The notes beneath the pieces are model-generated. The model was given only the letters and a program-made list of their open reading frames with translations. It did no database searches and had not been told where the DNA came from. DNA of 64,000 nt from Hericium rajendrae. Lineage: Eukaryota; Basidiomycota; Agaricomycetes; Russulales; Hericiaceae. The DNA lies in the NCBI GenBank assembly GCA_033439255.1, contig CM065878.1, forward strand, positions 744,001 to 808,000, read 5' to 3'. A program made the position numbers and the translations under genes. Positions 23,082-35,567 of the stretch are shown in pieces. Numbering within the stretch: the stretch's first letter is position 1; the number at the start of each line of letters is the position of its first letter.

Positions 23082-26000
23082 ATGCCACCTCTCGGACGTC
23101 TGGAGTATGCGTCCAGGAGACGCAGCGATACTCCGGATGCAAAGAACGGGACCGATTCGCCGGGTGAGTGTCGCTGATCTGCCCTCGTCCGATTTATCAT
23201 GCTCATGTGCATATCGAACACAGATGCTGCGGGAAAGCAGTCGGATGAGTCTAAGGGATCTGGCGTGGCATCGTTTTCAGCAGAACCTTCTCAGGCCAAA
23301 CTTGACAGCGCCGAACCATCCTCTACTTTATTCTCAACTGAAGCGGCAGACACCTCGAAGGCTGCCCTGCCCACCGAATCACCCACACACTCTGCTCCAG
23401 GCCCTGCGGGCTCAGGATCGGAGTCCTCCAATCGCAGTGCACCCTCTTCTTTTAAGCCTTCGGAAGGTACGACAACGACGAAGTCCAATGCCACTACTCG
23501 TTCCGCTGCACCCTCCGAGTCCGCAGACAGCAGCAGCCATCAGAATTCCACTGACGCATCGGCATCATCTTCAGTAACAGAAGCTGTCACGACGACAAAT
23601 GCGGGCACCGAGCCCTCGCCGAGCTCGAAAGATGCAGATCCGTCCGAGTCCCGCCAGCAGACATTGACGTCTTCTAGTGGCGCTGTCACCGCCTCTACCA
23701 CTGTCACAAGCGCGAAGGATCCTCCAAACGAGACAGGCAGCTCACAGCATCAAAGGAGCGACTCCATCAGTGCAAGCACGGATCGGGACAGGACAGCATC
23801 GCAATTACCATCCACGTCTGGATCAGATGTTTCATTGACAAGGTCTTCAAGTAGAATATTTACGACGGATGTCGGGCTTTCTTCCTCTTTCTCGTCCTCC
23901 TCTCCTTCCGCCACCGCCCTTTCGACAATGCTCTCTTCTTCTGATCCACCGGGCCACGCGACAACGTCCGGGGTCGATGCCGGGGTTCCCTCCGAGCCCG
24001 CGAACAGCAGCGTTCATCAGAGTTCCACGGACGCGGAGACTGCGACGAACTCACGGGCACAAGCATCGGCATCATCATCAGTGACTGCGACGGCGACAAC
24101 GAAGGTGGATATCTTTGACCCATCTTCGAGCTCGACTTTGCCAGATACGTCCGACTCCCGCATGCCGACGCCGACGTTTTCGAGTGGATCGGTCACCCCT
24201 TCCATGTCATCTCCTCCGGGTCAGACTTCCCCTCTGAAGGAAACAGGCACTTCGCAGAATCAGAAGAGCGATTCCATCAGTGCGACAGGGACGGATGGGA
24301 ACAACACGGCATCACCATCCGCATCCACATCGACATCCGCACCTACTTTCGCATCCAAGTCTCGATCAGACGTTCCATTGCCGTCGGCGCCTGCCACCAT
24401 AACTACGACGAAGGCCGTTTCCGCTCCGTCCCCTTCTCTCCCGCCCGCGAAGTCGCCCGAGTCATCTGCGCACACGCAGGGCAGCAACGAGACGACGCGG
24501 AGTGGTAGCGCTTCTTCGACCGGCAGGCCTTTCGCACCTTCGTCCGTGCAAACAACTGATACATCAGTATCGTCCACTCCTTCATCCTCCGACAGCCCTA
24601 GTTCTAGTATGTTTCCGCTCCCAAAGACTTCACACTCGCCCTTGGGGCCGCCCGTGTTTCTCCCGCTGCCGCTGTCGAGCATATTTGATTTTCCTCCGAA
24701 GACGTCCCAGACAACTTCAGCAACCAGCACTGTGAAAATCCCGCCTCAACAGCTACCTATAGGGACTTTGAGTTCGGGCAATGGAAATGGCAATAAACAA
24801 GGCAGTGCTCCGACTGTTTCGATTACGACTCTGTCTACTTCGGCCACGACTTCGTCTGCTTCATCTGCTTCGCCTATCCCGCCGCCGCCTCCGGCTTCGC
24901 CGCCAACTGCTTCAACTACGCTACTGCCGCCTTCTCCGACTTTGACATCATCGCCAGGAGACGGCAGTGAAACCCAGACTGGCGGTGACAACGGGGGACG
25001 AGGAACCACAACACAGAGCGGGAGCCAAGGCCAAGGCAACGGAGGAGGGGACAAGACGTCGTCTACGACACCGACGGCCGCTCAGTCATCTTCCCTTCCG
25101 AGTAACGGAGATGGCGGCGATAAAGGTGAGCCCGGCGGTGATCACGTTGAAAAGTCACAACGGAGGGGTTCCAACAGATTTGCATGCTCAAATACTGTCT
25201 TCCCCAGGTAGCAGCGGCCCGAGCAGCGGCGTCAGCCAAAGTAATGGCAGCGCAGGGACGCAGACAACTCCACCCGCTTCGGCGATAACATCGCAGGTTC
25301 AGTCAACTTCGTCCGCAGGGGGAGGTAACAGTCAAGGCCAGAATGGCAGCGGGAACGGCAATGGAACCGGCGGAGGCACCCAAGCTCCGCCGTCTTCGTC
25401 GGTGATATCACAGCCTGCAGCGATAGGTGGGAATGGTGGGAATGGTGCCAGTGACGCTCCCTCTCCACCTGGCCAGACGAGTTCTGTCATTGCTTCACCT
25501 CCTGCACTCCCATCTTCCACATCCGTGTCGACCACCAGCGCAGCGTAAGTTATCAGCAGCATGACGTGACCAATAATCCACTCACTGCATACATTCAGTC
25601 CCAAATTGCTCGGGGTTTCTGCCCAAGACGGCGCTATCGCTCCCGATCCCACAGCCGTCGGCGGCGACGCGGCTCAGTTGGGGCCGCTCACTACCTTTAC
25701 ATCGGCTTTTCTGACACCTATAGTGACCGATGTCCCGGTGACGACCACGGATGGGTCGTCTACGGTCGTAACGCTAGTGCCGACTACCTCATTCGTGGAG
25801 ACATCGGCGGTGATAACGACCCGTCTGCCCACCGGAACTGCAGCGTCCGGCGCGGGCTCGGGAAATAGCAATAGCTCCGGAGCCTCGTACGTCTCTCCAA
25901 TCGCTCGATTATTATTCTTCATGGCAATCTTATCCACGAACGCAGCGCCAAACACAACCTCCTCCCACTCATCCTCGGACCCATCCTCGCCGTCCTCCTG

Positions 26001-26411
26001 CTCGCCGCCCTCCTCGGCGCGTTCCTCCTCTACCGCCGCCGGCGCCGCAGCCTGCGCGAGACACAGGCGTTCAGCTTCGTCTCGCCGGTATTGCACTCGC
26101 ACTCGCGCGCGGGCTCCGTCGCGGAGATGGCACAGGCCGACGACGGCGTGGCGGTCAGCGTGCACACCCCGCCGACGTGGGCGCTCCCGCCCGTCGCCGG
26201 CCGCCGCACCCCCGAAGCCGAGCGCCCGCCGTCGTGGGAGCACGACGCGCAGCTCGAGAACCCGTTCGCGGACGCGCATTCGGCGCGCCGCTCGGGCTCC
26301 TCAGGATCGTTCCACACCAGCATGTCGGGGCCTGCGCCTGCATCGCCCGGCGTGTCGCCCGGCGTGTCGGAGGAGAGCGGCGCGAGCTCGGTCACGGTCA
26401 GAGAGACATAG
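23082..26411 (+). CDS. very long Ser/Thr-rich single-pass membrane protein with cytoplasmic tail (member 2)
   Basis: Function unknown. Five exons: 23082-23163, 23224-25125, 25208-25544, 25599-25886, 25946-26411, in frame, 1024 residues. Exon 1 starts M-P-P-L-G-R-L and has no signal peptide. Exons 2-3 encode some 700 residues of Ser/Thr/Pro, then Gly/Gln/Asn-rich sequence. Exon 4 is a less repetitive Thr/Val segment (L-T-T-F-T-S-A-F-L-T-P-I-V). Exon 5 opens with a membrane helix (L-L-P-L-I-L-G-P-I-L-A-V-L-L-L-A-A-L) followed by a run of Arg and a tail of about 120 residues. It lacks the family S-F-S-x-D-x-S-F motif and has a much longer tail than members 1, 3, 4 and 5, so it is probably a separate sensor-like protein of similar layout. 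An extracellular stalk plus cytoplasmic tail suggests a wall-stress sensor, but this is inference. Confidence 0.75.
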
Positions 26412-27099
26412 TGGCCGCGCCCGCCGAGCGGGGCGTCGCTCGATCCGTTCGTGGATCCGCCAGCTCCGCTCGTGACGGGGGCCGTTGACGAGGGCAGCTT
26501 CGTCATACCCAGGGTCCGAACGGTCCCAATCGCTCGACCGTTTTTGAGCGATCGCGACCGTTTCTGACCGATGTCCGTCAGGTGCCGCAGTCGTCACGTG
26601 ACCTTTTTGCATCTGGCCCCCTCCCGCCGGATCTGCAACCCTACCAACCCTACCAACCCTAGCGCCGGGTTCGCGGGGCGCGAGGGACGAAGTCGAACGT
26701 CCCGCCTGGCGCGCGCGGGCGATCCACGTCCCGGGCGCCGTCGCTCGTTCTCAACCACTCGGGTAGGTAAGCAAGAAGTAGGATTAGATCGGATGTATCG
26801 TAGGTACAGCAGAGCGGGGCATCACGAAGCCCGGAATCAAAGAAGAAAGAGTCGAGAATTAAAGGGAGAAAGTGAGAATAACTGACTGCATGAATGTGCG
26901 TTAAATGTCTTCTGTGCCTCCCTCTTCCACCAGCTGCCTCTGGATGCCAATACCTATGTGCACAGCGCCCGCCTCGTCGCGCTCGTTGCGCCCACGCCTG
27001 TGCCCGCGCGCTCGCCCTGCGCCCGCACCCTATGCTCGTCGCTCGCACCCATCGCGCCTACGCCCCCGTGCGTGCGTTTCGCACTTGCCGTGCACGCGC
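26412..27099. other. intergenic with inverted and tandem motifs
   Basis: About 690 bp. At about 26530-26555 a 7-bp perfect inverted repeat (ATCGCTC / GAGCGAT) encloses ACCGTTT, which recurs just downstream. At about 26637-26661 the 9-mer CCCTACCAA is repeated. This could be the edge of a mobile element at the 3' side of the transposase-like gene, but no matching right end was found. Confidence 0.4.
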
Positions 27100-30000
27100 C
27101 TACAGTTGTTGCTGGCCCGCGCTCGTGCTCGTCACCCCACTTGTTGTGCGTGTGCCGGTGCCAGCGCCGGGTGCGTCAATGACCGCGCCCATGCTTGTGC
27201 TTGCACTTGCACCCGCGCCGGCGCTCGTTGCGCCAACGCCAACGCCGACGCCAATGCCAACGCCGACGCCGGTGCCGGCGCTCGTTGCCCCCATGAACGT
27301 GCTCATCGAGTCTCCGCTCGTGCTGGCACCCGTCACGAGAACAGACCTGTCGATAGCGAGGAACCGCTGCCCGGCGACGCAGATGATGTGATCGTCGAGC
27401 GGCGGCCCTTCGATCTCGAGAAACTCCCACAACTTGAAGAGAATCTTGTCTTCAGTGTGATTCTTGACGAGCCGCATGTCGAGTGTGAGTGTGAATGTGA
27501 TCAAATCAATCGGGAGATCAAGGGGTTCTGACCATCGATGGCGACGCGCTCGTAGACGTCGCGCACGGTGTCGAGAAAGGCGGCGATGTTGAAGTGGGTG
27601 CCATCCTTGTAGATGCCGCTTGGCTGCGGCCACGGCGGCGGGGTGTCCTTATCATCCGAAATCTTGACGCCATCCGAGCAACATTTCAACTTGTGATTTT
27701 CGGGCGAGCCGGTGCTGCAAGGGTACTTGACGGTCTTGCAGCGCGTGCAGACCTGTGTTTTGCGCTGCGAGCAAGGCCCATGTCAGTTGCGTGGTGTGAC
27801 ACAGCGCGTGAATGCGCATGCAAATGCAGACGCACCGCCTTAGCGTCGGGCTTCTCGAGAGCGACGACACCACACTGATCTGTCCAGAACTTTGTCGAGC
27901 CTGACTTAGCTGGAGCGAGCGAGAGTCATTAACGGAACTAATTAATTGAACATCGCATGAAGTACTCACATACAAAATCCCCATCTCTGATGTGGGCTTT
28001 AATCATCTTCTCGAGGACCTTGAGCTTCTCGATAAGGGCGTCAGGGTGTTTGTTGACGGTGCATAGACCCTTCTTCGTATTGCTGGCGCGAAGCCTGTTG
28101 TTGTACGCCGTCGTCGCATCGATCCATGCGCGCGACGTCATCGTGAAGGAGACCCACTTGTACTCTAACCTCATGTCCGTAAACAGGTAATACTCATCGT
28201 CGCCTTCGATCTTCAGCGAATGGGGGTGTACTCTCGTGAGTACAGAGAAAAAGCGCTCCGTGCACGTGAGTCCGTTCAAAGGCGGGATCGGGATGAGCGG
28301 CAGCGCGTTGTCCTTGCGTGGTGCGGCCCCATCATTTCGACTGGTCGGGGGCCTGTGTGGTTGGAAGAACGCGTCGACCCGTGAGCCAACCTTGCTTCTG
28401 CCACCTGGAACGGCGATGTTCGCTGGGATCTGAAATGATGGTGCCGGCCCGAGAGCGACAGAGGAAATATGTATGTGAATGTCGTCAGAGCGAATCAACG
28501 GGACAGGAACCGGAATGGGCGCACCTTAGAAACGGCAGTTACACCCTTGTATTGCGACGGCAGACGCGCTCGCTTTGCCGCAGGTCTCGCCTGATCGCTG
28601 GAATCCTCTGCGTCACCGCGGGTGCGCGTGTCTGACTTCTTGCGCTTCGTTGTCGCTGAAGCCGCTGGCACTGCACGACCGGTTTCCGATGCCGAGTCAC
28701 GCAGGGTGCTTGGGACAGGCTGGGTAGATGAGGACTCAGGATCGACGTGAGCCCCCGAGGCAGGCCGCACATCGTATTCCGAGTCCTCAGTCAGATCCTG
28801 ATCATGCAATGTGTGAGTACAGTCTCCCTCGAACAAAGGACTCGGTACTCACACAAACATCGCTGGCCCCAGGTTCCGGTACGTCTCTCAGCGTCGGCCC
28901 TTCGATTGAGGGCGATACTTGCAATGTAGATTGCTGCGCAGAGAGACCGTCTTGAGGTTGGGAGATGAGGCGAAGGCGCGGGTCGATGTGGTCATCCGAA
29001 AGTGCCGTCGAGGATGTAGGCTGTGAAGTGGGCTGCGCGGCGGCATCACGGCTTTGAGGGACAAAACGAAGACTTGGGTCGATATGGAGCGATGCCAAGA
29101 AGGCGGCGCCCTGCGGGTCGATCTCGTCTGGGTCTTCAAGCTCGACCCGTTCCACGAGGTCGAGCGGTTCCTCGATCTCCTCCTTTGTGGGCGGGGAATC
29201 CTGGAATTTCTTGACCTCGGACTCTACGATCCCGCCGAAGTTCTTCGAGTGCGCCGGCGACGTGATGCCAAACGTTTCGCCACTGGCGACGTTGGGCAGC
29301 TGCGGGCGATCCGTCAATACCGTGTCCTTGTTGTGCCGCCGTTCTATCTGAGATAGAAGCCTGTTCCATGTGGATGCAATGTGGTCAGTAAGATGGACGT
29401 GATGACACCCGTGGGTAGATACTACGAATCGTTCTGATTCGGTCTTCGCATTTTCCGCATTGAGGCGCGCGATGCCGATTCGCATGTTGCGGCGGTGGAC
29501 GAAGTCGTGTGCGAGACCATTAAAGAGCTCGATGCCGCTCGGATGGGAGCGCATTATCGAGTTCCAATGTTTGTTGGTGCCCTCGATACGGCTGCCGTCG
29601 GAGCGAATGTCCTGCCTGCAGCGTGTCAGGCATCCTTTCTCGACGTGCCGAAGTTGATCCTCGTGCACCTGATGGATGTTCCAGCCGCATGTCCATCAGA
29701 AAGTGAAGGTGCAGTGTGAGAGTAGAAGGAACTCACCTTCTGGGCTGCTGCTGACCAAACTGTTCCCTTCTTGACCCACTTCTCGTACATGCTCTTCAAT
29801 TTCTCCTCTTGCTCAGGCTGGCTCCAATATTCGGCCGGCCGTCCTTTCGCGGCGCGTACTTTCAAGATTGCATTGACCACGTCTTGCGCAACAGCTGATC
29901 TGTGTGGGTTCCTCAGCCCATTTACCACCGCAGCTAGATACCTGTACAACGTAGCACTAACACATCAATGTCACATTTCGTGGGGGCAGAATACACAGAA

Positions 30001-31845
30001 CGCACCGCATCATTAAGTGGTACGTGTCCAAAACGACCTGAGTGTTCGGCATCGCTTCGACAATCGCGCTGCGGAAATGGCAACACGAGTCGACGACGGT
30101 GATCTCGGGCAGGGGAACTCCTAGCAGCTCACAGCGCCGCACATAGCCTTTCAGCATGTTGGTGAGCTGCGAATTCGACTGCGATCGGGACATCTCCTGA
30201 GGGGAAATGAGTAGTCAGCATCAGTAAGTCTTGTCAGCACGTCGCGCACTGCTTTGACTTACCCAAAACATCGATTCGGTATGCTCGTTGATGGCGGTGG
30301 TGAGGCCGCCCGTTAGGACCTTGGTGTGCTTGTGGTTACCGTCGGTAACCGTCGCCTTCTTTACAACCTTGAAGGTCGCGTCGGTCGACAAGGAGATACC
30401 TGATGCGACATTTTGGTAAGTCTTTACTGCCGTTGTTGTGAACACAGACTTAGACTTACCGTGCAATGTTCTCATGTATCGCTGTGACTCCGTCTCGCGC
30501 GATCGTGTGGTGAAGTCCAAGTAGACTTCCGAGATTATCTCATCCGAGATTGAGGGACTGCCATATCCCGCGATCTTGAACGGCTCCGCAAACGGCTTTA
30601 GCGGACGGTAGTGGAAGTACGCGCCATGCATACTGCGGTAGGTCTCGAGGTAATCGAGCTGTGCCTTGTTGTATTCAAGCAGGTGCAGCTCTGAACAAGT
30701 GACGGGTGAGCTTTCCCATGGTACGACAACAGCAGGAAGGGAAAACAACTTACGGCGGATGTTCTCTGCCAGTCCGCTTGACGTTGTCGAAGGGCGAAGC
30801 TCGACGATCAAGTCAAGGAGCTCGCGGGTGACGCCGCAGCGCTTGAAGAAGACCGGTACACCACCTGTCGAGCGCGGCGTGTCCCGAGTGCATGTCAGCG
30901 GTGAGAACTGAGATACAAAAGTGATGTAACGTTACGACTTACGAGGGATTGCCCACAGCTCCCACTTCTGCCAGAACTCCCTGCTTGTTGTTAAGCAACA
31001 GAACGGCTCGGTGGCTTCGTCTTCATCGACGTCCTTCGAGTCTGCCAGCGTGCTATTGGCTGACTCGGGCGCCGCCGTCTGTTGTGCAGGGGCGCTCGCG
31101 CTGGCTTTCGCCTTCTTCGAGTTTGCCTTTTTCGAGCTTGCCTTCTTCGATTCCGCCTTCTTCGCGCCTGCCTTCTTCGCGCCCGCCTTCTTCGAGGAGC
31201 TCGACCTGGTGTCTCCCAGTTTCTGATTGCGTTCCTCTTCACAGCGCTTGCAGCGGAGCTGGACTCCGATTGCATGCTCTTCCTGGTGAACACCATGGAT
31301 GTTGCGGTGGCCCTTCGAACTCCACCCCTCCCAACCGATGTTCGTCGAGTCGCAGACGGGACACTTAGCAAGCTTCGGGTAGTAGAATGGATGTATTATG
31401 TGAATTGGCTTCAGGTAAGCTGTGTCTGGTGTAATCTCGGCGTTCTTCTGACGCTTCAATAGATCTTGATAGGCTGGCGGTGAGAACTGCGGGCCGTAAA
31501 GAGGCAGCCCGTCTGGGAGAAAAGACGCGCAATGCGTCCCCGTCGCCATGGTAAGGTGGTGAACGTAGTCGACATACTTGACAATGTTCGCTTCCCACTC
31601 GAGTTGACCTTCAGTAAACGTGCCCGCTTTGCGGTGCTTTATCCAGGAGTTCTTCTTCGAAGTGACCTATGAGAAGAGGTACATCAAATGCGTGGAGTGC
31701 ACCCGCCGTCAGCATGATCTCGCGGTTAAGTCTGCGCTGGGCGACGTACCGCACTCTGCCAATCCACGTCGAAGCTCTTTTGCTTGTCGCGTGGAAGCGT
31801 GTTGCGGATCAGCGCGCGCACAACACATGGATCGAAAGTTGCCAT
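27100..31845 (-). CDS. zinc-ribbon plus DDE-transposase-like protein (D(2)H type)
   Basis: About 13 exons, roughly 1300 residues, all junctions in frame. Exon 1 is 31750-31845 and exon 2 is 30943-31666. A C-P-V-C / C-K-R-C pair near residues 134-174 forms a zinc ribbon (H-P-F-Y-Y-P-K-L-A-K-C leads in), like the DUF6729 domain I recall from basidiomycetes. A Lys-Lys-Ala repeat tract follows. The core then has D in S-T-D-A-T-F-K near 396, D in I-T-V-V-D-S-C-C-H-F near 471, the D-x-x-H signature D-T-Y-H near 492-495, and E in S-R-I-E-G-T-N-K-H-W-N near 596. This order and the D(2)H element match the RNase-H-fold catalytic core of MULE/hAT-like transposases. The rest is acidic, then a basic Arg/Lys patch, a folded-looking domain, a second Cys cluster (C-T-R-C) and a Gly/Ala/Thr-rich tail. 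Either an autonomous transposon gene or a domesticated one. Confidence 0.75.
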
Positions 31846-32294
31846 GGCCGCAAACGAGGTCGGGTGCAAGGACGCTGAGGGGGCGCGAGGATGAGGGACA
31901 CGAGCAGGACGAGAAAGCACAGCGAGCGAGCGACGAAACGACAGGAGGCCACGGAGGCAATCTGTGACCCATTGTCGGTACATTGTAATCGTGAAGTATC
32001 TCGGCTAGTGGTTAATTCCATTTTACCCTGCTCTTCACATTTTTCTCAAGGCTGCACTGGCAGTCTGACATTTCGGCAAGCAGTAAATATGATACACATA
32101 TAGTGGTACAGGATTAGAATATATAAACACACTGCTACAAGGCCATTAGAAAGAATCTCGGAGACAGATACAAGTTATACTATGTGCCATTGGGATCCTG
32201 TATAGAGGAAAGACGTGAATAAATAGTGAAAGATAAGCGCGAGCGCGAGCGCGGGCACGGCGATCACCAGCGCATTTACCTTCGCTCTTCGTAA
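31846..32294. other. intergenic between the two accessory genes
   Basis: About 450 bp, AT-rich in part, promoter of the transposase-like gene on the minus strand. No frame recognised. Confidence 0.4.
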
Positions 32295-33334
32295 TCAGAG
32301 AATATGCATGGACAGCAAGCGAGCTGCCATGGTCTCGGGCGTCGGGACATCTTCGCCCGCTGGGCGCCCGCTCTGGAGTGTGAAACGGACGCGGACGCGG
32401 GAGCCGAACGGCACGTCGTTGAGCGTCCGGAAGGGGCGACGGTTTTCCTCCATGTCGTACACCGGCATGTACGACATGGGGTTCTTGCGGCTGCCCTTAA
32501 CATCCTGTACAAGAATATGATACCATCGAGCAGCTATACAACTTTAAAAAAAGAATATACATACGGCTTTGACAACATCCGATGGGGTCCAGTAAATCTG
32601 GAGCAAGTCCAGATCAGTTGTCATGCGTGGCTTGCCGGGCTCGGGTTGAACGAGCTGGGACGTGATAGCGCCGCCGTCCCTGCCAATTGCCTGCAGGCGC
32701 CGCAATCCCTGCCTCCATACGGCATTCTCCAAGCCTCGTTCGGCCGGCGGACCAAGCCAGCAGGACGCTTGCATACGGTGCGCCATGCCCGCATTGGACT
32801 CGAAGCCGGACTCGCCCCGATCGCCGCGGGTTGTGAGGTAGAAGTCGGGCTCGCGCCTGAGACTTCCTTTCATCTCAAAGATGATGGCCGGCTTATCGAA
32901 GCGGCCACCCTTCTCGTCGACAAAGTGGCGATCCTCGCTGTAGAGGCGCTCCGGCTGTGTGTCGAGGCAGCGGACGAACTGCGCGGTGGGAGGAAGATCG
33001 TTAAGTCCGGGGTTGCAGATAGTGAATGTCCTTTCCTGGTACGCGTGGTAGTCGGCATTGATGGCCTGCATAGCGATGTCGACAGTGTGAGAGCACTGGT
33101 GATGTTTTCGTTAGAGGTAGAGGTTTGCTGCGCCCCTCACAAGGCGCAACCAGTCAGCATTATCAGAGCGCGGCGGAACGTCCTTACTTGGAAATCGAGC
33201 GAGCGGAGAGCAAGGAAGGGTGTCGAGCTGCATATTTCAGTATCTACGCCAAATCTAACATTCAAAGACCCGGACATTTGGGCGTACATCTGAAGCGACG
33301 AGCCCGGAGATCGGATTGAGCGCTTGATAACCAT
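32295..33334 (-). CDS. unrecognised 295-residue protein beside the transposase-like gene
   Basis: Three exons in frame: 33188-33334, 32565-33095, 32295-32504. I do not recognise the family. The N-terminus reads M-V-I-K-R-S-I-R-S-P-G-S-S-L-Q-M-Y-A-Q-M, then a segment with C-L-D-T-Q-P-E-R-L-Y-S-E-D, an F-E-M-K-G-S-L-R-R-E-P-D-F-Y strand-like stretch, and a C-terminus I-Y-W-T-P-S-D-V-V-K-A then N-P-M-S-Y-M-P-V-Y-D-M-E-E-N. No signal peptide or membrane helix. It sits on the same strand as, and 450 bp upstream of, the transposase-like gene, so it could be a partner gene of one element, for instance a DNA-binding accessory; this rests on position only. The true start is ATG at 33334. Confidence 0.65.
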
Positions 33335-33987
33335 CAAAAGAAGCTCTGGTTAAGCAACGGCGGGACCTCCAGCTGTGGACCACCCTTCCCAGCCTCCGGA
33401 CGCGGCCCCGAGACCCTCCCTTCCCACTTTTTTTGCTGCCTGCGGCAGCCAGACCCTTCGTATGACCGATTTCGCGTTGACGAGAACAGGCTGAGCGCGA
33501 TCAGCTCGGGGATGGAGGCGGGGTCGGACGTTGCGAGTCTGCGCGTGAGTCTTCGCTGTTGATTTTTGCCGTGTCGGTTGATGGCTGATGGGGTGCGGGT
33601 GTCCGTCCAGTTCGAGGCGATATGAGGGGGTGTGGACGTGTTTTGCAGATTCGCGTGATGCATGCTGGAGTTTGTGTAGAAGCTCCGTCCGCTCGTTTAA
33701 GAAGAGGAAATTTGGGTGTTGATTCGGGAGGAGATGTGTTCTTGTGGCGTTAATTGAAGTCTGGAACTTATTCACTGCTCCTGCATTTTCTGACCGAGCA
33801 ATGGTGCAACGTCGATCGTGGACCTTATACTTAGGCTGACCATCCGACATGTGTATCTCATGTACTTAGTCTTACATTGCAAGCAAGCAACAAAGCCATT
33901 CATACCATGTACATCGTGTCCATATCGTTGTTACCGCAGTGTGCAATGCAGCTACAACGTGTATAAATTACCACATGATAATTACCC
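33335..33987. other. intergenic, nothing recognised
   Basis: About 650 bp. A minus-strand frame (33350-33850) covers most of it but its composition is not protein-like and no family is recognised. It may include the left border of the accessory block. Confidence 0.4.
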
Positions 33988-35567
33988 TCACGCAACCTGC
34001 ACACCCAGCGGCCCCTTCTGCGACCTGCCCATCGGCGTAGGCGTCCCGTCGTCCCGCCCCGCCACAAGCGCGGGCACTGCCCGCATGCGCTCGTTCGCCG
34101 GGCCCAGAGGCGCGCCGAACACGGCTTCGGGCGAAGGCAGCGGGCGCGCGTCGGGCGGCGTCAGAAACGCGGGGTTCTCCTGCTCCTCGGAGCTGCTCTC
34201 TGCTTCTGTGCTGACCCTCTCCTCGGGAACTTCTTCTACCTGAAGCTCCTCTACCTGAAGCCCCTCTGCCGGAAGGAGGACGGGCGGCCCATTCGCGGCA
34301 CGCGCTTCAATCGCAGCGACAATTTCTTTAAATTCCTTCTCGCCTTCCTCGAGTCCCTCCTGCGCGTCGAACCCCTCCGCCATAATGCCCTCCCAATCGG
34401 CGTATCCCTTCCCCTTGACAATCGCGTCGTGCACGGCTTTTCTATGCGCCTTCGTGAGGGTCGTGTGCGCGCCCTTGAACTGCGCCACGCAGAACTTGGT
34501 GCTCGAGGGGTGGTTGTTGAAGTACTTGCAGAGACGGACGTACGACGGGATGAATGTCTTTTCGAGGTCGGTGAGCGGGGTGGGGGAGAAGATCGTGGGG
34601 TTGGATTCGGCGGCGGTTGCGATCATGCACGAGTCGGCATCTGCAAGATGCGCGATCAGATATAAGTAGTGTGAGCGGGACATTCTATACGCACCGGTGA
34701 TGGCTCGTATCCGCCTGCCGTCTTCATACCCAACGCAATCGCCATTCTGCACCACCGCGACATCCCGCCCCAGCCCGCGCACGAACTCGACGACCTCCCT
34801 TAAGCGATGGATCAGCGCCGGCTCGCGCTGCCGCATATTCCGCGTCCTACAATGCACCGTGATGCAGCTCACGCCCGTCGCGACGATGCGCTCGACGAGC
34901 CGCAGCGTCTCCGCGCGGTCCGGCAGCAGGCGGATCTTCGCGGACAGGGCGACGCGCGGCGGGAGCGCGCGGCGCAGCGCGGCGAGGATGGCGCAGAGGA
35001 GGTCTGGATTCGCGAGCAGCGCGGCGCCCATGCCCGCGTGCGTCGAGAAGGGCTTGGGGCAGCCGCAGTTGAGGTCGATGCCTGCGACGTCGTCTTGGAT
35101 GACTTTGGCGGCTTGTACGGCGAGCTCGGGCGAGGAGGAGCCGAGCTGGAAGATGAGGAAGGGTTTTTCGATGGGGTGCGTGGTGAACATGGCTTTGGAT
35201 TTGCCGTTGTATGATATTACGCCGGTTTTGGCTGTAAAGGTATGTCAGTGCGCAGATGAAGAACAGATGAAGAGCACGGCGTACGATCAACGACGCGTTC
35301 GGCGTGGAGCATGGCTTTATCGACCATTTCTGGGCCCCAAACGAGTTTGGCACCATGTTTCAGCGCGAAAAGGCGGGTAGGTACTTGCACGCCAAAGATG
35401 AGCTTCAGGCTCCATTTGAAGTCAAGAGGGGACTTACGTGCACCAGAACGGACCATGGGAGCTAGGATGAGGCCATTTCGGTAGTCATCTGGGGTGAGAG
35501 CCTCCAATCGCGGACGCTTTGCCTCGCGTGAATGGTCGGAAGTTAAGGAAAGGGATCGCCGGGACAT
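33988..35567 (-). CDS. DUS2: tRNA-dihydrouridine(20) synthase, DUS2 type
   Basis: Flavoenzyme that reduces U20 in the tRNA D-loop. Starts M-S-R-R-S-L-S-L at 35567. After L-I-L-A-P-M-V-R-S-G (FMN-binding opening) and an intron come P-T-R-L-F-A-L-K-H-G-A-K-L-V-W-G-P-E-M-V-D, then another intron. The catalytic Cys is in D-L-N-C-G-C-P-K-P-F-S, and V-H-C-R-T-R-N-M is the tRNA/FMN loop. C-terminal residues include P-S-S-T-K-F-C-V-A-Q-F-K, the helical domain characteristic of DUS2 (F-N-N-H near it). An acidic low-complexity tail of about 120 residues ends at 33988. Distinguished from DUS1 at 1761-3501 by the opening and by the C-terminal domain. Four exons at least. Confidence 0.92.

Noticed and set aside
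29345-29399. Possible intron in the transposase-like gene after R-F
   Set aside because: Splicing there shifts the frame into a stop, while reading through keeps a long open frame.
33350-33850. 166-residue minus-strand frame left of the accessory block
   Set aside because: Composition rich in His/Arg/Thr with no conserved pattern; probably chance.
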